A stretch of 16,788 bases of DNA. Origin: Candidatus Kaiserbacteria bacterium RIFCSPHIGHO2_12_FULL_56_13 (lineage in GTDB: Bacteria; Patescibacteriota; Minisyncoccia; Phycocordibacterales; Phycocordibacteraceae). The DNA is taken from positions 1 through 16,788 of the forward strand of contig MFLS01000008.1 of the NCBI GenBank assembly GCA_001781625.1. Reading direction: 5' to 3'. The position numbers and the translations under genes were made by a program. Numbering within the stretch: position 1 is the first letter of the stretch; each line of letters starts with the position of its first letter. Shown piece by piece: positions 1 to 6,077 of the stretch. The notes under the pieces are model-generated. The model had not been told where the DNA came from, searched no databases, and saw only the letters and a list, made by a program, of their open reading frames with translations.

Positions 1-548
1 AGTATCGCACAAAGGGCTTTTTCGCCGTCTCGGGGATTCTCTTTAATCACGAGAGCCCCCGCCGTGGTAAGCACTTTGTCACCCGCAAACTCACACACTC
101 TTTGGTAAAACTAAAGCTCGGCCTGCAAAAGGTCGTTAAGATGGGGAACTTAGAGGCCGTGCGCGACTGGGGGTATGCGGATGACTATGTCGAGGCGATG
201 TGGCTTATGCTAGAAGCGAAGACGCCCGATGATTTTGTGATAGCAACGGGCGAGTGTCACACGGTGCGCGAGCTTGTTGAGGCGATTTGCGAGGAGCTCG
301 GCATCCACCTCCACTGGCATGGCAAGGGGCTTGAGGAGCGCGGCATCGATGAAAATGGTGCGACGGTCATCGAGGTGCACCAGCGCTACTTTCGCCCGCG
401 CGAAGTTGATCTCCTCTGTGGCGACGCCAGTAAGGCGCGTCGCGTCCTTGGCTGGCAGCCGAAAGTCACGTTCAAAGAATTGGTGAAGATGATGGTGGAG
501 GCAGATCTGAAGCTCATTGCCGGTGGCACAGAGCATATTCATGAGTAA
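1..548 (+). CDS. gmd: GDP-mannose 4,6-dehydratase, C-terminal part (5' truncated by window edge)
   Basis: This gene enters the window already open; the reading frame starts at base 3 and ends at TAA 546-548. GMD is a cytoplasmic SDR enzyme that converts GDP-D-mannose to GDP-4-keto-6-deoxymannose, precursor of GDP-fucose, GDP-rhamnose, perosamine and related sugars. The visible 181 residues match the second half of the family closely: NHESPRRGKHFVTRK, then MGNLEAVRDWGYADDYVEAMW, the VIATGE and HTVRELVE stretch, and the C-terminal FRPREVDLLCGDASKA followed by LGWQP. The Rossmann half with the GxxGxxG motif and the catalytic Thr/Glu/Tyr/Lys lies outside the window, so activity cannot be judged. 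The TTG at 102 is internal, not the start. The downstream ATG at 541 overlaps the end of this gene by 8 nt, implying one transcript and possible translational coupling. Family assignment is very secure. Confidence 0.95.
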   Translation, partial: YRTKGFFAVSGILFNHESPRRGKHFVTRKLTHSLVKLKLGLQKVVKMGNLEAVRDWGYADDYVEAMWLMLEAKTPDDFVIATGECHTVRELVEAICEELGIHLHWHGKGLEERGIDENGATVIEVHQRYFRPREVDLLCGDASKARRVLGWQPKVTFKELVKMMVEADLKLIAGGTEHIHE

Positions 549-1482
549 GGTTGCGGTCATTACGGGAGTCGAGGGACAAGACGGTTCGTACCTCAAAGAG
601 CTACTTGATGCGAAAGGTTACTCGGTGCGCGGCGTCGACCGAGAGGATGGGGATGTGACTGACCGGGAGTTCGTTCGGGCACTCGTCAAAGAAACCAAAC
701 CAGATGAATTTTATAATCTCGCCTCGATCGCCACGGTCGCTAGACCATGGGACAAGCCCCTCGAGACCATCGCATCGACGGGCCTCGCTCCCCTCTACAT
801 GCTCGAAGCGATCAAGGAATTTTCGCCGAGGACACGCTTCTTCCAGGCCTCTTCTGCTGAAATGTACGGGGCAGTGACCGAGAGCCCGCAGGGGGAGCAC
901 ACACCTTTTCGACCGCAGAATTTGTATGGGATAGGGAAGCTCATGGCCCACAACTTACTCGAGGCGTATCGGAGAGACCAAAAGCTCTTTGCGGTCTCGG
1001 GGATCCTCTTCAACCACGAATCGCCTCGTCGGCGAGAAGAATTCGTGACGCGCAAGATTACAAACACCTTTGCAAAGATCAAGAAAAGCGAGGCCGAAGA
1101 GCTTGTGGTGGGCAATGTAAACGCGAAGCGCGATTGGACGCATGCGAAGGACACTGTGCGAGCGATGTGGATGTCGCTCCAAGCAGAAAAGTCAGACTCG
1201 TATGTCATCGCTTCGGGCGCCGTGCACACCGTACGCGAGTTTATTGAGGCGGCGGCAAAGGTCATCGGCATGACACTCACCTGGGAGGGGGAGGCAGAGG
1301 GGGAGGTGGCGAGAGATGAAGGGGGGAAGGTGCGCGCGCGCGTCAGTCCAGAATTCTACCGCCCCGTCGAGACACATGTACGCCAAGGCGATATCTCGAA
1401 AATACAGAGAGAGCTCACGTGGAGGCCAGAGATCTCATTTGAAAATCTCGTGAGGGAGATGGTAGAGTCTGATGTGTCATGA
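541..1482 (+). CDS. GMD-like NAD(P)-dependent sugar-nucleotide dehydratase (second, shortened paralog)
   Basis: This 313-residue SDR-family protein is a tandem paralog of the gmd gene just upstream. It has the GMD-type nucleotide loop TGVEGQDGSYL (residues 8-18), SSAEMYG (104-110), catalytic Tyr129 and Lys133 in YGIGK, and the GMD signature NHESPRRREEFVTRKIT further on, then RDWTHAKD. In GMD the triad is Thr/Glu/Tyr; here Thr is Ser105, while Glu107, Tyr129 and Lys133 are kept. Compared with the roughly 370-residue GMD family it lacks about 26 residues after the second beta strand, where GMD has the RR-S loop that contacts NADP phosphate and the neighbouring subunit. Here the strand ends in GVDRED, and the acidic residue suggests NAD(H) preference (inference). 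I chose ATG 541 over TTG 517 because homology begins at MSKVAVITG. Its substrate could be GDP-mannose or another GDP-sugar. It could act as an epimerase or reductase on the gmd product instead. Confidence 0.85.
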   Translation: MSKVAVITGVEGQDGSYLKELLDAKGYSVRGVDREDGDVTDREFVRALVKETKPDEFYNLASIATVARPWDKPLETIASTGLAPLYMLEAIKEFSPRTRFFQASSAEMYGAVTESPQGEHTPFRPQNLYGIGKLMAHNLLEAYRRDQKLFAVSGILFNHESPRRREEFVTRKITNTFAKIKKSEAEELVVGNVNAKRDWTHAKDTVRAMWMSLQAEKSDSYVIASGAVHTVREFIEAAAKVIGMTLTWEGEAEGEVARDEGGKVRARVSPEFYRPVETHVRQGDISKIQRELTWRPEISFENLVREMVESDVS

Positions 1483-1874
1483 GTAGCGTCATCAACACGC
1501 CGATTTCACCGGGGGAGCTCCTCGACAAAATCACGGTTCTTGAGATTAAAGCCGAGCGTATCACCGATCCTGCACGGCTTGCGAACGTGAAGACCGAACT
1601 CAACCTTTTACACAAAACCAAGGCGGAGCACTTCTCTATGACGCCCGAGCTCGAAGTGCTCGCAGAAAGACTCAAGAAATCAAACCAAGAAATCTGGGAC
1701 TACGGCGAGAAAATCCGCGAGCTTGGCGAGGCAAAAGAGTTCGGCGAGGCGTTCGTCAAAGTCGCGTGGGATATCCATGTGTCAAACGACCGCCGCGCCG
1801 CCTTGAAGAAGGAGATCAACCTCCTTTTGGGTTCAAAGATCATCGAAGAGAAGAGCTACAAGCACTGGAAATAA
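1479..1874 (+). CDS. DUF6165-like small protein of unknown function
   Basis: This 131-residue soluble, charged protein starts at ATG 1479, overlapping the preceding stop as ATGA, so it is probably translationally coupled to the GMD-like gene. It opens with ISPGELLDKITVLEIKAERI (residues 9-28), which I recognise as the signature of the DUF6165 family. Members are about 130 residues long and, as I recall, occur beside glycosyltransferase and sugar genes. The rest looks all-helical with heptad-like patterning (KTKAEHFS, LAERLKKSNQEIWDYGEKIR). It has no signal peptide, membrane segment or catalytic motif I can name, and its function is not known to me. As the last gene of the plus-strand block it could be an accessory or assembly factor for the sugar pathway, but that is a guess from position only. 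Confidence 0.7.
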   Translation: MSSVINTPISPGELLDKITVLEIKAERITDPARLANVKTELNLLHKTKAEHFSMTPELEVLAERLKKSNQEIWDYGEKIRELGEAKEFGEAFVKVAWDIHVSNDRRAALKKEINLLLGSKIIEEKSYKHWK

Positions 1875-1965
1875 CGAGCTTGACTTTTATATACAGAGAA
1901 GAAGTTGCAGGTCTCAAACGGGGCATGCAATTGGTCCCTGGAGCGCAAGCGCTTCTGGCCCGACC

Positions 1966-1991
1966 AAAAAACCTTCGACCTCAACCAAAGG
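1966..1991 (-). terminator. Candidate rho-independent terminator of the minus-strand block B
   Basis: Read on the minus strand, 1991-1972 folds into a 7-bp stem (CCTTTGG pairing with TCGAAGG, two G-U pairs) with a 6-nt loop. It is followed immediately by six T residues (1971-1966). It lies 20 bp past the stop of the methyltransferase gene, the right place to end block B. The stem is short and no folding energy was computed. Confidence 0.5.
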
Positions 1992-2010
1992 ATCAACGCG
2001 ATTCCTTTTT
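1987..2010 (+). terminator. Candidate rho-independent terminator of the plus-strand block A
   Basis: On the plus strand AAAGGATC (1987-1994) pairs with GATTCCTTT (2000-2008) with one bulged T and an AACGC loop. A T-rich tail follows (TT, then CTTATTTATT into the opposing gene's end). It lies 113 nt after the DUF6165-like stop and shares bases 1987-1991 with the opposing terminator. The tail is interrupted, so strength is uncertain. Confidence 0.4.
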
Positions 2011-2011
2011 C

Positions 2012-3286
2012 TTATTTATTGCCGATGACTTCGAAATTGGGGCAAGGGACGATGAACTTGCCGCCTTTTTGAAGATACTTTTTCTCGCGCGCGGTGAATT
2101 CATGGATAAAGTGCCACGGGAGGACAAGGAGGTAATCAGGGTGCGCCTTGCGCGCCTCTTCTTCAGACACGATCGGGATGTGGGTGCCCACAGTGCGGTG
2201 GCTGTATTTGATCTCGGAGCGCTCGGCGATCGCATCAATCAAAGAGTGGTCAAGGCCAAACCACTGGAGGAGCGTATTGCCCTTCGTCGAGGCGCCGTAA
2301 CCCCAGATCTTTTTGCCGCGTTTCTTCTCTCTCTTTATGAAAGCAACGGTCTTTCTCTTCAGCTCCTCAACTTGCCTGAAGAACTTACGATAGGTCGCCG
2401 GGTTTTTGAGGTCAAGCGCCTCTTCATAGGCGAGCATCTGGGCAACCCTCATGCGGGCGACGTCGCGATAGGGCGCAGTCGCGAAGAGCTCGGGTCGCGC
2501 CTTGTTTTTGCGAATGTAAATACGGAACGAGCCGCCATTGATGTCGTTCATCTCGATATCGACGATGTTGAGATTGTGCCGGTCAAGGAGGTACTTGAGG
2601 GACTCGAGCGAATAATATTCAAGATGCTCGTGGCAAATGTTGTCGAAGGCAAGTTGCTTCAGCATGAGCGGGAGATAGCTCATCTGGATCACCCAGAGCC
2701 CCTCATCGTCGAGCGTCTTCACGATGTCGCGTACGAAGGCGTTTGGGTCCTCGAGGTCGTAAAACATCGCGATCGAGGTGATGATTTTCGCCCTCTTTTT
2801 GCCTGCGGCCTTTTGATAGGTCTTGTGGGTAAAGTAGTCGACGATGATTTTTGATGCGTGGCGACGCGACTCCTTCTCCACAAAGGTATTGAGGGCCGGG
2901 TCAAAGCCGATACGCACCACACTCCTCGGCACGAACTTAAAGAGGGTGCCGTCATTGCAGCCGATATCGACGAACACATCGCCCTTTGCGGCTTTAATGA
3001 GCCAGAGGACCTTCTTCGCAATGCTCTCGAGCTCGCGAGTCATGGTCTCGGTCGTACCAGAACGGTACCAGTAGCGGCGATACATTTCGTCCGCGGGGGC
3101 AGTGTGGGCGAGCTGGACAAGGCCTGATTTCGGCGCGAGGCAGAGCTTCATTTCGACCTTGTGCTCCTCGCCCTCCGGCGCCTCTCCAGGCGGAATGAAA
3201 TCAGAGAGATGGAGCTTGCCGAGCGTAAAGAGGGGGATCAATTTCTCGCCCGAGATGCGGCAGGTACTGCGTTCTGGCGGATGCAT
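2012..3286 (-). CDS. Sugar C-methyltransferase-like SAM enzyme (NovU/TylC3/TcaB9 type)
   Basis: This 424-residue protein has the three-part build of NDP-4-keto-deoxysugar C-methyltransferases. The N-terminal domain (about 1-60, normally zinc-binding) ends in SGLVQL. The central class I methyltransferase fold carries VFVDIGCNDGTL (104-115) as the SAM motif and HEHLEYYS (219-226), the family's catalytic His/Tyr region. The C-terminal domain has KIWGYGASTKGNTLLQ (326-341). The expected zinc cysteines are mostly gone: CRxC is CRIS (Cys9, Ser12) and the CxxCGL pair reads A-x-x-SGL (Ala51, Ser54). Such enzymes add a methyl branch, often at C3 of a 4-keto-6-deoxy sugar, and a GMD product is the sort of 4-keto sugar available nearby (inference). 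ATG 3286 follows the upstream stop by 15 nt with no Shine-Dalgarno motif. It is last in block B. Confidence 0.85.
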   Translation of the reverse strand: MHPPERSTCRISGEKLIPLFTLGKLHLSDFIPPGEAPEGEEHKVEMKLCLAPKSGLVQLAHTAPADEMYRRYWYRSGTTETMTRELESIAKKVLWLIKAAKGDVFVDIGCNDGTLFKFVPRSVVRIGFDPALNTFVEKESRRHASKIIVDYFTHKTYQKAAGKKRAKIITSIAMFYDLEDPNAFVRDIVKTLDDEGLWVIQMSYLPLMLKQLAFDNICHEHLEYYSLESLKYLLDRHNLNIVDIEMNDINGGSFRIYIRKNKARPELFATAPYRDVARMRVAQMLAYEEALDLKNPATYRKFFRQVEELKRKTVAFIKREKKRGKKIWGYGASTKGNTLLQWFGLDHSLIDAIAERSEIKYSHRTVGTHIPIVSEEEARKAHPDYLLVLPWHFIHEFTAREKKYLQKGGKFIVPCPNFEVIGNK

Positions 3287-3301
3287 AATTCGCGTAGGGT
3301 A

Positions 3302-4153
3302 TCAGACTTGCTTCATCACTTCAAGCGTGTCCTGACGCAGATACTTCTTTGCGATGTTTTCTTTGATTTCGGTTTCAGAAACAGCTCCTGCGTTGATCGC
3401 TTCCTTCAGGAGGGTAAAGAAGAATCGCTCGATCTTTTTATCAGGATGCGGCTGGTAGCGGCCCGGGTATTTGCCGAGGAGCTTCAAGAGGGGCTCTCGC
3501 GGGAGGAGGCCAAAGAGTTTGGGGTGGCGATTACGGGTGAAGTCGATTGGGAGGCCGGTCTTCCACGGCTGGGTGAGACGGTTCGTCGTGTGGAGCATTT
3601 TCGTCTCTTTTGTCAGGATGTCGAGACTATTCCACTCGCGCGGCAAGGGCGTCACCTCCTCATGCTCGAGCGTCATGATGCTCATGTAGGCGCGCCGATC
3701 ATTCTTAATATCCGCAAGGATGTCCGAGATTTTCCAGTGCGCAAGTTTTGCCGAGTCCATGACCATAACGCTCGAGTCCCAGTCTTTTTTCTTGGGGCAT
3801 GCGGCGAGCGCGCGGCCTTCAAGATTAAATGAAAAAAGCGCAGTGACGTCAGCGCACGCGAAGATATCGGGGTCGATACCAATCGCGCGGCCTTGGTAGT
3901 CCATGAGCTCAGGCGCCATGAAGCGGGTCAGCGTAAAGGACTGGAGATCGCGGAGCGTATAGGTCCGGTGCGTGTCGTCGCGGCCGAACAGGTAGCGCGT
4001 ACCCTCGAAATCGCGAAGGGCCGGTATTTTTTCCACTTCGATGATACGCACCTCAAAAGAGGCAGGGTCCCTCCGATGCTTCTCAAGCGCGAACTTCGCG
4101 ATCTTTGCGCCGAGCATCTGCTGGCGGTTCGTGAAGATGAAAACGGTGTTCAT
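3302..4153 (-). CDS. Putative GT8-like glycosyltransferase (GT-A fold)
   Basis: This 283-residue soluble protein shows the pattern of GT-A retaining glycosyltransferases related to family GT8. An N-terminal beta strand (NTVFIFTNR) comes first. A DxD-like metal/nucleotide-sugar site follows in AIGIDPDIFA (Asp94, Asp96), where GT8 has LYLDxD. SSVMVMD (127-133) matches the position of the GT8 NSGVMLID stretch. HTTNRLTQPW (188-197) matches the C-terminal His and KPW element. No membrane segments are seen. Donor and acceptor cannot be told from sequence. Its start overlaps the oxygenase stop as ATGA at 4153-4150, and the C-methyltransferase follows 15 nt later, so the three are one operon. The fold call is fairly confident, the exact family less so; it may be a divergent GT group without a characterised member. 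Confidence 0.65.
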   Translation of the reverse strand: MNTVFIFTNRQQMLGAKIAKFALEKHRRDPASFEVRIIEVEKIPALRDFEGTRYLFGRDDTHRTYTLRDLQSFTLTRFMAPELMDYQGRAIGIDPDIFACADVTALFSFNLEGRALAACPKKKDWDSSVMVMDSAKLAHWKISDILADIKNDRRAYMSIMTLEHEEVTPLPREWNSLDILTKETKMLHTTNRLTQPWKTGLPIDFTRNRHPKLFGLLPREPLLKLLGKYPGRYQPHPDKKIERFFFTLLKEAINAGAVSETEIKENIAKKYLRQDTLEVMKQV

Positions 4154-5076
4154 GCGTAGTCGCTTTTCGTGCTCTTCATCGGTGTCGGGTCTTGGGCGCG
4201 GTGGTAGCCGTCATTACGGATAACCACGTTTTGACTTCGCGCAAGCTCGAGCACCTCGGGGTTCTCGAGGCAAGCATTGTGGAGATAGTACTCGCGGCGA
4301 CGTTCTTTGTTTATCTGGAGCTCGATATATTTCTCAAGATAGGGTGAGGGCTTGGTATAGATCGAGAGCATCACCTCGCGCCGCGGCGGAGAAGGGAGGA
4401 AGAACCATAAGGGGAGGATATTCTCGATGACGGGCGGCAAAGACCAGTATGGGGCGATGCGCGGCCGCATCCCATAGCCCGTGTGGTGCGTACGCACATA
4501 CCAGACGATGAGGTCGCCGGGGAGCGAAGGGATATTGATTGAGCGGTAGAGGTTCAGTGTCCCCCATACGCGCTTGCCGTCACCGGCAAGGAGCGCCTTA
4601 ATGATGTTTTTTATTGCCTCGACAAGCGTTTTGCTCGTGTAGCAGGGGCGCGTATGAGAACGCGGGATAATCTTGAGACAGTTGCTCCCGCTCACGTGAT
4701 CTTGCAGGTAAATGCCGGTGTTGAGGATGGGGTACTCGTGCGTATAGTCTCCGTCGTCGCCCATGGTGTCGTTGTGAAAGAAGCGCACGCCGTATTTGCC
4801 GCGGGGCCGGGGGAAATCGTTCGTGCGCGTGAGAGAGAGCCCCGGATACACTACCGGGTCGCCGAGGAGGTCGCGGATAATGTCCACCACCTTGGGTTGG
4901 AGCATTATCTTATGAAATTCTCTCCGGCAGACGGAGTCGCCGAGCGCGTCGCGGATGCACCCTTCGCGAAAGTTCGCGACCTCCTCGGGCGTAAACAGGC
5001 CCTTGATGTGGAGATAGCCGTTCTCTTTAAAGAAGACCATCTGCTCTCCCGAGAGGTAACGTTTTGCCTCTGTCAT
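4150..5076 (-). CDS. Phytanoyl-CoA dioxygenase (PhyH)-family Fe(II)/2-oxoglutarate oxygenase
   Basis: This 308-residue protein begins like PhyH enzymes (FFKENGYLHIKGLFTPEEV) and carries the iron-binding HxD in FFHNDT (His101, Asp103). GSNCLKIIPRSH (130-141) is the family core. The distal histidine lies in LPGDLIVWYVRTHHTG (His197 or His198), with nearby Arg204 or Arg206 as the likely 2-oxoglutarate anchor. All metal ligands are therefore present and it is probably active. Family members hydroxylate, or otherwise oxidise, small molecules and natural-product intermediates. In a polysaccharide operon with a glycosyltransferase and a C-methyltransferase, the likely target is a sugar or its substituent, which is inference. 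It is first in block B. ATG 5076 lies in a 44-bp divergent gap, with a TATTAT element ending 8 nt upstream and no Shine-Dalgarno motif. Confidence 0.85.
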   Translation of the reverse strand: MTEAKRYLSGEQMVFFKENGYLHIKGLFTPEEVANFREGCIRDALGDSVCRREFHKIMLQPKVVDIIRDLLGDPVVYPGLSLTRTNDFPRPRGKYGVRFFHNDTMGDDGDYTHEYPILNTGIYLQDHVSGSNCLKIIPRSHTRPCYTSKTLVEAIKNIIKALLAGDGKRVWGTLNLYRSINIPSLPGDLIVWYVRTHHTGYGMRPRIAPYWSLPPVIENILPLWFFLPSPPRREVMLSIYTKPSPYLEKYIELQINKERRREYYLHNACLENPEVLELARSQNVVIRNDGYHRAQDPTPMKSTKSDYA

Positions 5077-5120
5077 GGGTACTCATAATAACCCAGATAC
5101 CATATGCTAGGATGCCACTC
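5077..5120. promoter_or_regulatory. Divergent intergenic region holding the promoters of blocks B and C
   Basis: This 44-bp gap is the only divergent junction in the window, so both operons should start in or near it. On the minus strand TATTAT (5090-5085) matches a -10 box at 5 of 6 positions and ends 8 nt before the oxygenase ATG, which would give a nearly leaderless mRNA. On the plus strand TATGCT (5103-5108) or CATAAT (5084-5089) could serve kdsD. No convincing -35 hexamer is found at 16-18 bp for any of them. The location is well supported by gene layout; the exact elements are weak. Confidence 0.4.
5109..5112 (+). promoter_or_regulatory. Shine-Dalgarno AGGA selecting the kdsD start at 5121
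   Basis: AGGA sits 8 nt before ATG 5121 and overlaps a competing ATG at 5112. This spacing favours 5121 over 5112 or any further upstream codon. It is one of very few recognisable Shine-Dalgarno motifs in the window. Confidence 0.45.
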
Positions 5121-6077
5121 ATGACCCTCCGTCGCCCTCGCGCACGGGCCTTGACGGCGCTCCGTGCCTCTTCTCGCGCCCTCGCCGCCCTTTCTCATGT
5201 CGCCCCCGCGGCCCTCCGCGCCGCAAAACTTCTTGCGGCGCGGAGAGGCAAGGTCATCACCTCCGGGGTGGGAAAGTCAGGATTCATCGCAATGAAGGCG
5301 GCCGCGACCTTGACCTCGCTTGGTCACCCCGCGGTCTACCTCGACCCCCTCGCGGCACTCCATGGCGATTCGGGACATGCGAAGCGAGGTGACGCCCTCA
5401 TCGCTTTTTCTTTCTCGGGCGAATCGATCGAGCTGGTGAAACTCGCGCAACACTTGAAAAAGCTCGGCGTCACCGTGATCGCGCTCTCGCATGGGAGACG
5501 TTCCGCTCTTGCGCGCCTTGCAGACCTTGTCGTCGATGTGCCGGTTGCCGAAGAGGGTTCCCCGCACAATCTCGCCCCAATGGCCTCGACGACAGCTTCG
5601 CTTGCTCTCTCGGACATGATTGCGGCCGCTCTCACTGACCCCACCATTTTCTCGCACCAGTCGTTTGCCCGCTTTCACCCCGCGGGTGCTTTGGGCCTCT
5701 CGCTCACCTTCGTTCGGGATATTATGCGGGCGCGAGGGCAAACGCCCGCACTTCGCCTCGACCGCTCTTTTGAAGAGGCGCTTAAAGTGATGACACGCGG
5801 CGGGCTCGGCGTTGTTGCTGTGGTCGATCGCGGGGGGCGCCTTGTCGGCACCGTGACCGACGGCGATGTCCGCCGCATCTTGATGCGCCTCGACTCGCCG
5901 AAGGGCCTCCCTGTTCGCATGCTCATGACGAAACATCCGAAGTCAATTTCAGAAAACGCCTCTCTGAAGGAGGCGCTTGCACTCATGGAGCTGCATAAGA
6001 TCACGAGTTTATTTGTCGTCGGGGAGGGGAAGATGCTCCGCAGCATCATTCATTTGCATGACCTCGTTAGCGCGTGA
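5121..6077 (+). CDS. kdsD: Arabinose-5-phosphate isomerase, KdsD/KpsF/GutQ family
   Basis: This cytoplasmic enzyme interconverts D-ribulose 5-phosphate and D-arabinose 5-phosphate, the first step toward Kdo. The 318 residues match the family's usual 320-330. A SIS domain (about 30-170) contains SGVGKSGF with Lys52, HGDSG (81-85), SFSGES with Glu101, and AEEGSPHNLAP with Glu145. FHPAGALG (185-192) supplies His186. These correspond to Lys59, Glu111, Glu152 and His193 of E. coli KdsD, so the active site is intact. Two CBS domains follow (about 200-250 and 265-318), seen in GTVTDGDVRR and ITSLFVV...IIHLHDL. ATG 5121 is preferred for its AGGA ribosome site. It heads block C. No kdsA, kdsB or kdsC is in this window, so the arabinose phosphate may go to Kdo made elsewhere or to another arabinose-derived sugar. 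Confidence 0.93.
   Translation: MTLRRPRARALTALRASSRALAALSHVAPAALRAAKLLAARRGKVITSGVGKSGFIAMKAAATLTSLGHPAVYLDPLAALHGDSGHAKRGDALIAFSFSGESIELVKLAQHLKKLGVTVIALSHGRRSALARLADLVVDVPVAEEGSPHNLAPMASTTASLALSDMIAAALTDPTIFSHQSFARFHPAGALGLSLTFVRDIMRARGQTPALRLDRSFEEALKVMTRGGLGVVAVVDRGGRLVGTVTDGDVRRILMRLDSPKGLPVRMLMTKHPKSISENASLKEALALMELHKITSLFVVGEGKMLRSIIHLHDLVSA

Noticed and set aside
1880..1893. TTGACT followed by TTTTATATA as a possible promoter
   Set aside because: The two elements are only a few bases apart, not 16-18, and no gene starts downstream on this strand.
1932..1966. Imperfect 35-nt hairpin as a terminator
   Set aside because: It is followed by A residues on the plus strand and has no T tract on the minus strand, so it is not a rho-independent terminator by itself.
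1766..2854. Long plus-strand open frame opposite the C-methyltransferase gene
   Set aside because: It is the antisense of a gene with clear family motifs, and its translation shows no domain.
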